This document shows positions 24,966 through 33,305 of a stretch of DNA of 64,000 nucleotides, piece after piece. Position numbers and translations under genes: made by a program. Each line of letters starts with the position of its first letter. Position 1 is the stretch's first letter. The stretch covers positions 1 through 64,000 of the forward strand of contig JBOIDC010000005.1 of the NCBI GenBank assembly GCA_050740315.1, read 5' to 3'. The stretch is from JACCYU01 sp050740315 (GTDB lineage Bacteria > Pseudomonadota > Gammaproteobacteria > JACCYU01). The notes beneath the pieces are model-generated. The model was not told the DNA's origin. It ran no database searches and saw only the letters and a list, made by a program, of their open reading frames with translations.

Positions 24966-25967
24966 GTGGGCAACATACTGGTCGTCGGCGGCGCCGGTTA
25001 CATCGGTTCGCATATGGTCGTCACCTTGAGCGACGCCGGCTACAAACCCGTAGTCCTGGACAACCTGTATTCGGGCCATCGGGACGCGGTCATCGCCGGC
25101 GAATTCATCGAGGGCGACCTCCAGGATCGCGAGCTGCTGGAGCGCGTGCTGGATGCGCACGCCATTGTGGGCGTCATGCACTTCGCGGCGCACATCGAGG
25201 TCGGCGAGTCGGTGCGCGATCCCGCCAGGTATTACCGCAACAACGTCTGCAACACGCAAAATCTGCTGGACGCGATGGTGCGCTACGGCGTTAACGCGTT
25301 CATTTTTTCATCCACCGCGGCGATCTTCGGCGAGCCGGAATACGTGCCCATCGACGAAAAACACCCGAAGGCACCGGTCAATCCGTACGGGCGCTCGAAG
25401 TGGATGGTGGAGCAGCTGCTGGAGGATTACGATCGCGCCTATGGCCTCAAATCCGTGGCGCTGCGCTATTTCAACGCGGCCGGCGCGGACGCCGAGGGCC
25501 GGCTGGGGGAGCGTCACGATCCGGAGTCGCACCTGATCCCGCTGGTGTTGCAAGCGGCGAGCGGACGCAGGGAATCGGTAACCGTATTCGGAACGAATTA
25601 CAACACGCCGGACGGCACCTGCATTCGCGACTACATCCACGTCCAGGACCTGTGCGACGCGCATCTGCGCGCGTTGAAGGGCCTGTTGAGCGGCGGGGGT
25701 AGCGACCGCTTCAACCTGGGCAACGGGCAGGGGTATTCGGTGCAGGAGGTCATCGACGCCGCGGCGCGCGTGACCAGTCTTAAGATACCGGTGGTGCGCG
25801 GCGAGCGCCGCGCCGGCGATCCGGCGCGACTGGTGGCGGATTCCGCCCGCGCGCGCGCCAGGCTCGGCTGGAATCCGCGCTATGTCGATCTCGACACCAT
25901 CATCGCGCACGCCTGGGCGTGGGAGCGGCGCGCCGGCGATCGCTCGCGGTTCACGGAACCCGTGTGA
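24966..25967 (+). CDS. galE: UDP-glucose 4-epimerase
   Basis: GalE interconverts UDP-glucose and UDP-galactose (and sometimes the N-acetyl forms). The 333-residue protein has ILVVGGAGYIGSHMV, VMHFAAHIEVGESV, FSSTAAIFGEP and NPYGRSKWMVEQLL with the catalytic Tyr-x3-Lys, then LRYFNAAGAD and GTCIRDYIHVQDL, all typical GalE blocks. It starts at a GTG with AAGGGAA upstream, after a 168-base gap from the WbpM homologue that holds no recognisable gene. It probably supplies galactose units to the locus. Confidence 0.95.
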   Translation: MGNILVVGGAGYIGSHMVVTLSDAGYKPVVLDNLYSGHRDAVIAGEFIEGDLQDRELLERVLDAHAIVGVMHFAAHIEVGESVRDPARYYRNNVCNTQNLLDAMVRYGVNAFIFSSTAAIFGEPEYVPIDEKHPKAPVNPYGRSKWMVEQLLEDYDRAYGLKSVALRYFNAAGADAEGRLGERHDPESHLIPLVLQAASGRRESVTVFGTNYNTPDGTCIRDYIHVQDLCDAHLRALKGLLSGGGSDRFNLGNGQGYSVQEVIDAAARVTSLKIPVVRGERRAGDPARLVADSARARARLGWNPRYVDLDTIIAHAWAWERRAGDRSRFTEPV

Positions 25968-26013
25968 TTTTAGGCCTCTAAACTCGATCCGGTTGCCACA
26001 CCTCCAGCATGCC

Positions 26014-27339
26014 ATGACCCGCAAGGTATTCATCCAGACCCACGGCTGCCAGATGAACGAGTACGACTCGGCCAAGATGCTGGACGTGCTCCACGCCTCG
26101 CACGACATGACCGCCACGGACGATCCCGAGCAGGCGGATCTGCTGTTGCTCAATACGTGCTCGATTCGCGAAAAGGCGCAGGAGAAGGTGTTTTCACAGC
26201 TGGGCAAATGGCGCAGGATCAAGGACAACAACCCGCGGCTGGTCATCGGCGTCGGGGGCTGCGTGGCAAGCCAGGAGGGCCGGGCGCTGCACGAACGCGC
26301 GCCCTGTGTCGACATCGTGTTTGGCCCGCAGACCCTGCATCGCCTGCCGGAGATGCTGGATCAGGTCATGCAGCGCCGCGCGCCGGTGGTCGATGTCTCT
26401 TTTCCGGAGATCGAAAAATTCGACCGGCTGCCGGAGCCGCGCGCGGAAGCGCCGACGGCATACGTGTCGATCATGGAGGGCTGCAGCAAATACTGCACGT
26501 TCTGCGTGGTGCCTTACACGCGTGGCGAAGAGGTCAGCCGGCCGTTCGACGATGTCGTCACGGAGGTGGTCGAACTCGCCGCGCAAGGCGTGCGCGAGGT
26601 CACCTTGCTGGGCCAGAACGTCAACGCCTACCGCGGCGCCATGGCGGATGGAGAGATCGCGGACTTCGCGACGCTGATCGAGTATATCGCCGCCATCGAC
26701 GGCATCGCGCGCATCCGTTACACGACCTCGCATCCGATCGAGTTTTCGGATAATTTGATCGGCGCGTACGCCCGCGTGCCGCAACTGGTCAATCATCTGC
26801 ATCTGCCGGTGCAGAGCGGTTCGGACCGCATTCTCGCGCTGATGAAACGCGGTCACACGGCGCTGGAGTACAAGGCGAAGATTCGCAAACTGCGCGCGAT
26901 CCGGCCGGACATCAGCCTGTCATCGGATTTTATTGTCGGCTTCCCGGGCGAGACCGATGACGATTTCGAGGCCACGATGAAGCTCATCGACGACGTCGGC
27001 TTCGATCAGTCGTTCAGCTTCATCTACAGTCCGCGCCCGGGAACGCCGGCGGCGTCGCTGCCGGACCCGCTGCCGCTGGCGGTCAAGAAAGCGCGTCTGC
27101 ACAGATTGCAGGCGCGCATCAACCACATGGCGCAGACCATCAGCCGGCGCATGCTCGGCAGCCGCCAGTCCGTGCTGGTCGAGGGGCCATCCCGCAAGGA
27201 CCCGGCGTGGCTCGCCGGCCGCACGGAGAACAACCGCGTGGTGAATTTCGCGGGCGACCCAAGTTTGATCGGACAGTTCGCGGACGTGCGCATCACGCGG
27301 GCCATGAGCAACTCCCTGCGCGGGGAACTCGCCGGCTGA
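26014..27339 (+). CDS. miaB: tRNA-2-methylthio-N6-dimethylallyladenosine synthase
   Basis: MiaB is a radical-SAM methylthiotransferase that modifies A37 of tRNAs reading UNN codons. The 441-residue protein has an N-terminal UPF0004 domain with THGCQMNEYDS, LNTCSIREKA and GGCVASQEG supplying three cluster cysteines. The radical-SAM motif CSKYCTFCVVPYTRGEE is near residue 153, and a TRAM domain sits at the C-terminus (about 375-440). I start at the ATG that begins MTRKVFIQ; the frame is open further upstream but overlaps galE. It begins the miaB-phoH-ybeY-lnt block. Confidence 0.97.
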   Translation: MTRKVFIQTHGCQMNEYDSAKMLDVLHASHDMTATDDPEQADLLLLNTCSIREKAQEKVFSQLGKWRRIKDNNPRLVIGVGGCVASQEGRALHERAPCVDIVFGPQTLHRLPEMLDQVMQRRAPVVDVSFPEIEKFDRLPEPRAEAPTAYVSIMEGCSKYCTFCVVPYTRGEEVSRPFDDVVTEVVELAAQGVREVTLLGQNVNAYRGAMADGEIADFATLIEYIAAIDGIARIRYTTSHPIEFSDNLIGAYARVPQLVNHLHLPVQSGSDRILALMKRGHTALEYKAKIRKLRAIRPDISLSSDFIVGFPGETDDDFEATMKLIDDVGFDQSFSFIYSPRPGTPAASLPDPLPLAVKKARLHRLQARINHMAQTISRRMLGSRQSVLVEGPSRKDPAWLAGRTENNRVVNFAGDPSLIGQFADVRITRAMSNSLRGELAG

Positions 27340-27392
27340 TGCGAAGCGTTCGCGCCGAACATCAGCCGCGCGCATAGCGCGATGCCGTCCGC

Positions 27393-28382
27393 TTGAACGA
27401 CCGTCTCGAATCCGTCGCCTTCCTGCTGGAGCCCGCCGATAATCCGCGTCTGGCCAATCTGTGCGGTCCGCTCAATGAGCATCTGCGCCAGATCGAACGC
27501 CGGCTGGGCGTGGAGATCAATAATCGCGGCAATCAGTTCAACATCGTCGGCGAGGCGCGCCCCGTGCAGTCGGCGGCCGAGGTGATCAAGGATTTGTATG
27601 CCGCGACCGCGCAGGAAGTGCTGACGCCGTCCAGCGTTCATCTTTTCCTGCAGGAATCCGACGTGGAAGCCCGGCTGGACGCGGCACAACGGCCGCGCGG
27701 CGAGACCGCGATCCGCACGCGGCGCGGCGCCATCCGCGCGCGCGGTAACAATCAGCTTGAGTATGTCGAAAACATTCGCAACCGCGATCTGACCTTCGGC
27801 ATCGGGCCGGCGGGCACAGGCAAGACTTTTCTCGGCGTGGCGTGTGCGGTCGAAGCCCTGGAAACCGCCAAGGTACGCCGGCTGGTGCTGGTGCGCCCGG
27901 CGGTAGAGGCGGGCGAACGGCTGGGTTTTCTGCCGGGCGACATGAGTCAGAAGATCGATCCCTATCTTCGGCCGATCTACGACGCGCTGTACGAAATGCT
28001 GGGCTTCGAGAAGGTCTACAAGCTGATCGAGCGCAACGTCATCGAAGTGGCGCCGCTGGCCTACATGCGCGGCCGCACCTTAAACGACGCCATGATCATC
28101 CTCGACGAGGCGCAGAATACGACGATCGATCAGATGAAGATGTTTTTGACCCGCATCGGCTTCGGTTCGACCGCGATCGTCACCGGCGACATCACGCAGA
28201 GCGACCTGCCGTCGAATCGCAAGTCCGGGCTGCGCCACGTGATCGAGGTGCTCAAGGGCGTGGACGGCGTCGCGTTCAATTTCTTCACCGCCCGCGACGT
28301 GGTGCGGCATCCGCTGGTGCAACGCATCGTCCTGGCGTACGAGCGGGCGGACAGCAAACCATCCGGCGACGCGGAGCCTTGA
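27393..28382 (+). CDS. PhoH-like ATPase (YbeZ)
   Basis: PhoH/YbeZ is a cytoplasmic P-loop protein that partners YbeY in rRNA and RNA processing. The 329-residue product has an N-terminal KH-like region, Walker A GPAGTGKTFLGVA near residue 131, LVRPAVEAGERLGFLPGD, and Walker B MIILDEAQNTT. The start is a TTG at 27393. The stop overlaps the ybeY start, so the two are translationally coupled, consistent with their known partnership. Confidence 0.94.
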   Translation: MNDRLESVAFLLEPADNPRLANLCGPLNEHLRQIERRLGVEINNRGNQFNIVGEARPVQSAAEVIKDLYAATAQEVLTPSSVHLFLQESDVEARLDAAQRPRGETAIRTRRGAIRARGNNQLEYVENIRNRDLTFGIGPAGTGKTFLGVACAVEALETAKVRRLVLVRPAVEAGERLGFLPGDMSQKIDPYLRPIYDALYEMLGFEKVYKLIERNVIEVAPLAYMRGRTLNDAMIILDEAQNTTIDQMKMFLTRIGFGSTAIVTGDITQSDLPSNRKSGLRHVIEVLKGVDGVAFNFFTARDVVRHPLVQRIVLAYERADSKPSGDAEP

Positions 28383-28858
28383 CGGCAACGCACATCATCG
28401 ACGTCGACGTGCCCATCGAGGTTGACGTACAAGTCGCGTGCGATGCGCCGGGCGTGCCGTCGCCCGAGCAGTTCAGAACCTGGGCGGCGGCGTGCGTGGC
28501 GGGCCGTCGCCGCACGCAAGTGGCGGTGCGGGTGGTGGGCGAAGAAGAAGGCGCGCGGTTAAACGAGCAGTACCGCCACGGTCACGGCGCGACCAATGTG
28601 TTGTCGTTTCCCTTCGAGCCACCGCCGCAGGTTAGTTCATCGCTGTTGGGCGATCTGGTAATCTGCGCGCCGGTCGTTCAGCGTGAGGCGCGCGCGCAGG
28701 CCAAGCCGGACATGTCCCACTGGGCGCATATGATCGTGCACGGCATGCTGCACCTGCAAGGCTACGACCACCAGATCGATGCGCAGGCCGAGGTCATGGA
28801 AGCGCGCGAAACGCAGATCCTGGCGGCACTGGGTTATCCGAATCCTTATAAATCTTAA
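28379..28858 (+). CDS. ybeY: Endoribonuclease YbeY
   Basis: YbeY is a metal-dependent RNase needed for 16S rRNA 3'-end maturation and ribosome quality control. The 159-residue protein has NEQYRHGHGATNVLSFPFE and the zinc-binding signature HGMLHLQGYDH (His-x3-His-x5-His) near residues 122-132. The best start is the TTG that shares two bases with the phoH stop; the frame is open far upstream, but that part is antiparallel noise inside phoH. In E. coli a corC/ybeX gene follows, and it is absent here. Confidence 0.95.
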   Translation: MTATHIIDVDVPIEVDVQVACDAPGVPSPEQFRTWAAACVAGRRRTQVAVRVVGEEEGARLNEQYRHGHGATNVLSFPFEPPPQVSSSLLGDLVICAPVVQREARAQAKPDMSHWAHMIVHGMLHLQGYDHQIDAQAEVMEARETQILAALGYPNPYKS

Positions 28859-28886
28859 ACGGTTGTAGCGGCATGAGCGCGCCAGT

Positions 28887-28913
28887 CCCGGCATAAATGC
28901 TGGGCCGCGGCCC
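28887..28913. repeat. REP-like palindromic element between ybeY and lnt
   Basis: CCCGGCAT-AA-ATGCTGGG (28887-28904) is an 8-bp near-perfect hairpin with one mismatch, and it overlaps GGGCCGCGGCCC (28902-28913), a perfect palindrome. The surrounding GTAGCGGCATGAGCG resembles the arms of gammaproteobacterial REP sequences. It fills most of the 117-base gap where corC would be in E. coli. Confidence 0.4.
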
Positions 28914-28975
28914 AAGACGCCTGACCCGCCTGCAACTGCTGCTCGCAACGATGAGAATCTCGCAGCATTCGCCGC

Positions 28976-30535
28976 ATGAATCATAAGTCAGACACACAGC
29001 CCGGTCCGGCCTGGCCCACGCGCCATCCCGTCGTGGCCGACTGGCTGGCCGCGCTGGCCGGTGCGGCGCTCGTGCTGGCCTTCGCGCCGTTCGCGTGGCG
29101 GCCGCTGGCGGTGCTGTCGCCCGGCGTATTGATTTGGCTGTGGCTGCACAGTTCGCCGGCGCGCGCGCTGGGGCGCGGGTATCTGTTCGGCCTGGCGTTT
29201 TTCGGCTGTGGCGTATCCTGGGTATTCAACAGCATTCATGTGTTCGGCGAGGCGCCGGCAGCGCTGGCGGCGCTGATTACGGCGTCGCTGGTGCTGGTCA
29301 TCGCGCTGTTTCCGGCGCTGACCGGCTATCTGGTCAACCGTTATGTAAAGGCGCCGGCCGCAATACGTCTGCTGCTTGCGTACCCCGCGGTGTGGGCCTT
29401 GCTCGAATGGACGCGCGGCTGGCTGCTCACCGGTTTCCCATGGCTGACCCTGGGGCAGGCGCAACTGGACTGGCCGCTGGCGGGCCTGATCCCGCTGCTG
29501 GGCGCGACCGGCGCGGGCTGGGCCTGCATGCTGACGGCGGGTGTACTGGTGTATCTGTTGATCGCGCGCGGGCCTCGTCGCTGGATGGCGCTGGCTGGCA
29601 TCGCCGGTCTGTGGGCGATGGCCGCGTGGCTTGACACGGTGAATTGGACCGAGCCGCACGGCGAAGCGCTGACCGTCACCTTGATCCAGGGCAATATCGC
29701 GCAGGACGATAAAATGAGCTCGGACAGCCGCCGGCCGACCATGAGGCTTTATCGACGGCTGACCCGCGCGCACTGGGATTCTGATCTCATCGTGTGGCCC
29801 GAAACCGCGGTGCCGACCTGGTACGGCCAGGTGTCCGAATCGTTTCTCGATCCGCTGGCGCGCGAAGCGCGGCGACACGGCACCGAACTGGTGACCGGCG
29901 TGTTCGTGTTCGATCCCCGTACCGGCAAGGCGTACAACGCGGTCGCGCGTCTGGGCGAGCCGCCCGAGTTTTACTTCAAGCGCCATCTGGTGCCGTTCGG
30001 CGAATACATGCCGTTGCGCGGGTGGCTCGAATGGATGGAGGGCATGCTGGTGATACCGATGTCCGATCTGAGCGCGGGCGACGGCCGGCCGCTGCTGCAC
30101 TTGCCACGTCTGAATAACCTTGCGGTGGGCATATCGATCTGTTATGAGGCCGCCTACGGCGCCGAGGTCAACGATGCGCTGCCCGGGGCCGGGCTGCTGA
30201 TCAACGTCAGCAACGACGCGTGGTTCGGCGATTCGCTGGCCCCGCATCAGCATCTGGAGATCGCGCGCCTGCGCGCGGCGGAAACGCAGCGCCTTCTGCT
30301 GCGTGCGACCAACACGGGGATTTCGGCGGTGATCGATGCGCAGGGAGAGATCACGAAACGCTCACCGCAGTTCGAAACCCAAGTGCTGACCGCGACGGCG
30401 CGGCCGCGCCGCGGCATGACGCCGTTCAGCCGCTGGGAAAACTGGCCCGCGGTCCTGCTGTCGCTGTCGTCCTTGCTGGCGGCGCTTGTCTTGATGCGCG
30501 CAAGGCCAGACAATGCGCGCACGAATACGAGCTAG
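28976..30535 (+). CDS. lnt: Apolipoprotein N-acyltransferase
   Basis: Lnt adds the third acyl chain to the N-terminal Cys of lipoproteins in the inner membrane. The 519-residue protein has about six N-terminal hydrophobic segments (residues 20-220) and then a nitrilase-like domain with the catalytic triad visible: Glu in VWPETAVPTW, Lys in FKRHLVPFGEYMP and Cys in ISICYEAAYG. NVSNDAWFGDSLAPHQHLE is another Lnt hallmark, and a final hydrophobic segment lies near residue 490. It follows ybeY without the usual corC. The ATG at 28976 is the natural start. Confidence 0.96.
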   Translation: MNHKSDTQPGPAWPTRHPVVADWLAALAGAALVLAFAPFAWRPLAVLSPGVLIWLWLHSSPARALGRGYLFGLAFFGCGVSWVFNSIHVFGEAPAALAALITASLVLVIALFPALTGYLVNRYVKAPAAIRLLLAYPAVWALLEWTRGWLLTGFPWLTLGQAQLDWPLAGLIPLLGATGAGWACMLTAGVLVYLLIARGPRRWMALAGIAGLWAMAAWLDTVNWTEPHGEALTVTLIQGNIAQDDKMSSDSRRPTMRLYRRLTRAHWDSDLIVWPETAVPTWYGQVSESFLDPLAREARRHGTELVTGVFVFDPRTGKAYNAVARLGEPPEFYFKRHLVPFGEYMPLRGWLEWMEGMLVIPMSDLSAGDGRPLLHLPRLNNLAVGISICYEAAYGAEVNDALPGAGLLINVSNDAWFGDSLAPHQHLEIARLRAAETQRLLLRATNTGISAVIDAQGEITKRSPQFETQVLTATARPRRGMTPFSRWENWPAVLLSLSSLLAALVLMRARPDNARTNTS

Positions 30536-30549
30536 CCGGGGGTAACGTC

Positions 30550-32007
30550 ATGAGTCAATCCGCGCCGAATCTGGCCCTTGTTCCCGTGATTCTGTCCGGC
30601 GGTTCGGGCACGCGGCTGTGGCCCCTGTCGCGCCAGCTTTATCCCAAGCAGTTCATCCCGCTGACTGGCGATCACAGCCTGTTCCAGGCGACCTTGCGGC
30701 GGCTGGAAGGACTGGAAAACCTCGCCTTCACGTTGGTTGTATGCAACAACGAGCACCGCTTCATGGCCGCCGAGCAGGTGCGCGCCATCGAGGCACACGA
30801 CGTGCGCCTGATGCTGGAACCGGTCGGGCGCAACACGGCGCCCGCCATCGCGGGGGCGGCGCTGGAAATCTGCGCCCAGGTCGAAGACGCGATCATGCTG
30901 GTGCTGCCGGCCGACCATATCGTCAAGGACGCGCAAGCCTTTCGCGCCGCCGCCGTGACCGCGCGGCGTGCGGCCACCAAGGGTCATCTGGTGACGTTCG
31001 GTATCGTGCCCGAGCGCGCGGAAACCGGATATGGCTACATCCATCGCGGTGAGGCGCTGCCGATCGATGATGATGGCCACGGCGATGGCGAGGCGGCGTA
31101 CAAGGTAGACGCGTTCCGCGAGAAACCCGATCAGGCCACGGCCCAATCGTATCTGGCGGGGGGCGATTATTTGTGGAACAGCGGCATGTTCTGTTTCGCG
31201 GCACGGCGTTATCTGGATGAACTCAAGCAGTACGCGCCGCGAATCTTCGACGCCTGCGTCAAGGCGCACGAGGCGCGCGCGCGCGATCTGGATTTTATCC
31301 GGCTGGACAAGGCCGCGTTTCAGGCCTCGCCTAGCGACTCCATCGATTACGCCGTGATGGAAAAGACATCATCGGCGGTGGTCATCCCGTTGCAGGCCGG
31401 CTGGAGCGACGTTGGTTCCTGGCATTCGCTGTGGGAGGCAGAAAGGCGCGACGCCAACGACAACGTAGAGGTCGGCGACGTCTTAAGCGAGGCCTGCGAG
31501 GGCTGCTACATCAACGCCGCCCACCGGCTGGTGAGCGCGGTGGGCCTCAAGGATCAGATCATCATCGAAACCGCGGACGCGGTGCTGGTGGTGCCGCGCG
31601 TCCGCGCGCAAGATACGAAACAAATCGTCGAGCAGCTGAAGTCGCGCGGCCGCGAGGAAGTCAATACCCATCGCAAGGTGTACCGGCCGTGGGGCGATTA
31701 CGAGGGCATCGATCTCTCCAGCCGTTTTCAGGTCAAGCGTATCACGGTCAATCCCGGCCAGACCCTGTCCTTGCAGATGCACCACCATCGCGCCGAACAC
31801 TGGGTGGTGGTCACCGGCACCGCCAGAGTGACGCGCGGCGATGAGGTGTTTCTGCTGAGCGAAAACGAGTCCACGTTCATCCCCACCGGCACCCGCCACC
31901 GGCTGGAAAACCCCGGCAAGATCCCGCTGGAACTGATCGAAGTGCAAAGCGGGAGCTATCTGGGCGAGGACGACATCGTGCGGTTTGAGGATAATTATGG
32001 GCGCTAG
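30550..32007 (+). CDS. manC: Mannose-1-phosphate guanylyltransferase / mannose-6-phosphate isomerase
   Basis: This bifunctional type II enzyme (AlgA/WbpW/CpsB family) makes GDP-mannose and isomerises fructose-6-phosphate to mannose-6-phosphate. The 485-residue protein has the GTP-binding signature LSGGSGTRLWPLSRQLYPKQ at residues 17-36, the central FREKPDQATA site, and a C-terminal cupin isomerase domain (from about residue 375) with RPWGDYE, QMHHHRAEHWVVVTGTA and PTGTRHRLENPG. It is 14 bases after lnt with a GGGGGT ribosome-binding site. It lies 4.5 kb beyond the main polysaccharide locus and may supply it with GDP-mannose or a derivative. Confidence 0.95.
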   Translation: MSQSAPNLALVPVILSGGSGTRLWPLSRQLYPKQFIPLTGDHSLFQATLRRLEGLENLAFTLVVCNNEHRFMAAEQVRAIEAHDVRLMLEPVGRNTAPAIAGAALEICAQVEDAIMLVLPADHIVKDAQAFRAAAVTARRAATKGHLVTFGIVPERAETGYGYIHRGEALPIDDDGHGDGEAAYKVDAFREKPDQATAQSYLAGGDYLWNSGMFCFAARRYLDELKQYAPRIFDACVKAHEARARDLDFIRLDKAAFQASPSDSIDYAVMEKTSSAVVIPLQAGWSDVGSWHSLWEAERRDANDNVEVGDVLSEACEGCYINAAHRLVSAVGLKDQIIIETADAVLVVPRVRAQDTKQIVEQLKSRGREEVNTHRKVYRPWGDYEGIDLSSRFQVKRITVNPGQTLSLQMHHHRAEHWVVVTGTARVTRGDEVFLLSENESTFIPTGTRHRLENPGKIPLELIEVQSGSYLGEDDIVRFEDNYGR

Positions 32008-32068
32008 CCCTCGCGTTCGCTTGTAATTTTTATTATTGGATTCACGAATTCTATCGTGGCGCTGCTTC

Positions 32069-33196
32069 CTAAGGATAAATCTTGCGAGTGGAGTAGTTAT
32101 TGCGAACGTTCGCGTTGAAATAGGTTCCGACTGAAGAGGCCGAGAGCATGGACTGGTAAACCGGTGCCGGCACGTCCTCGTAGCGATACTCGGAACCGCT
32201 GCCTGTAAATTCGATATCAAGCAGTTCGTTGAAGTCATTGTAACCCGCGGAGGCAATGGCGGATGAACTCACGCCTTGCCGGGTCAGCGCCCATGGTTCA
32301 AGATTTTCCGCCACGTGCGCGACCTTCTGCGTGACCTGCGTGTGCACCTCAGGGACCCCGAAGTAAGTATCTATAAGCGCATGTGCTGTAGGATCTGAGG
32401 TACCAGCGTTGGTCGTCGCAGATAAGGTGCGCAGCCCCAGTGTATCGAGAATCACCTTGACGATGTCGCCCTCGTGATTGACGTGAACGCGGAGATTCGA
32501 GCTGTCGAGCCCGGAGGCGAGATCATTCCCGACGCGACTGGCCGGAGAGCCCAGCCCGACGATCCCGACAATTCGGAACTGGTCCACTCGGTATTTGTCG
32601 AGCGGCTTTGGGTAAATGCCATCCCAGATGGCATTGGCATAGAAGTTTCCTTGTGAATGCGCAAGCAAGAGAACCTTACGGCAGTCATTCACGATTTCCG
32701 TATGGATTGCAGCAACAGCACTTCCAACATCGACATCACCCGCATAGGGCGTATCGGCCGCTGCCAGGATCAAGCGCTCGAGCTCCGCATACTGGCGCTT
32801 CACCCAACCCTTGATCGCGGCTTCTAGCTGCGCCTTGGTTTCGACGCCGACAAAGGGGAGCTTCTCAAGAGAAATGGAGTCCACTTTGCTGTTGATCAAC
32901 GTGATGAAGATCTTCATCGCCTTGAAAAGGCCTTCGTCTTCTAGCTTTTGGTACAGGACCTCTTTGATCTGTTCACGAGTTTCTTCATCTTGGTTGAAGT
33001 AAAGTTCCCATTCCGTGTCGTGCCCTTGGGCTGCCAGTGTTGAATCAAGTTCGCCGCTGATATGCCTTAAATTTTCGCGTGCTCCCTCCCTGGTCGTGAG
33101 CATACCGTTGATATAGCCGGCGTGCAGATTTGAGCCCGTATTTGGACAATGCGCTGAAGCGGAGCTAAAACTACAGGCCAAAAACAGTAGCGACAA
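32069..33196 (-). CDS. Exported alpha/beta-hydrolase-like protein of unknown function; signal peptide appears frameshifted
   Basis: The open frame gives 375 residues from a TTG at 33196. LLLAHSQGNFYANA places a nucleophile-type Ser181 in an A-H-S-Q-G elbow. Later VNHEGDIV and DPTAHALIDTYFG could supply acid and His residues, as in lipase-like alpha/beta hydrolases. The short N-terminus (MSLLFLACSFSSASA) is odd. Reading from a GTG at 33218, behind an AGAGGA ribosome-binding site, gives VKKIRCIVVATVFGL, a good signal-peptide start, but in the frame one base off. A run of five T on the coding strand (33184-33180) is the likely slip. Base composition is lower in GC than the flanking genes. No specific substrate can be named. 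Confidence 0.6.
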   Translation of the reverse strand: MSLLFLACSFSSASAHCPNTGSNLHAGYINGMLTTREGARENLRHISGELDSTLAAQGHDTEWELYFNQDEETREQIKEVLYQKLEDEGLFKAMKIFITLINSKVDSISLEKLPFVGVETKAQLEAAIKGWVKRQYAELERLILAAADTPYAGDVDVGSAVAAIHTEIVNDCRKVLLLAHSQGNFYANAIWDGIYPKPLDKYRVDQFRIVGIVGLGSPASRVGNDLASGLDSSNLRVHVNHEGDIVKVILDTLGLRTLSATTNAGTSDPTAHALIDTYFGVPEVHTQVTQKVAHVAENLEPWALTRQGVSSSAIASAGYNDFNELLDIEFTGSGSEYRYEDVPAPVYQSMLSASSVGTYFNANVRNNYSTRKIYP

Positions 33197-33305
33197 CTAT
33201 GCACCTTATCTTTTTCACGTTGACGTCCTCTTGAACTGGAGAAGGTTCGCTGAAACGCGCCTATGGAACTTGTCCAACGACCTATGCAGAGGTGAGGAGA
33301 CCGTC

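Noticed and set aside
28988..30253. 421-codon open frame on the minus strand
   Set aside because: Antisense to lnt and rich in Gln/Arg/His; shadow of a high-GC gene.
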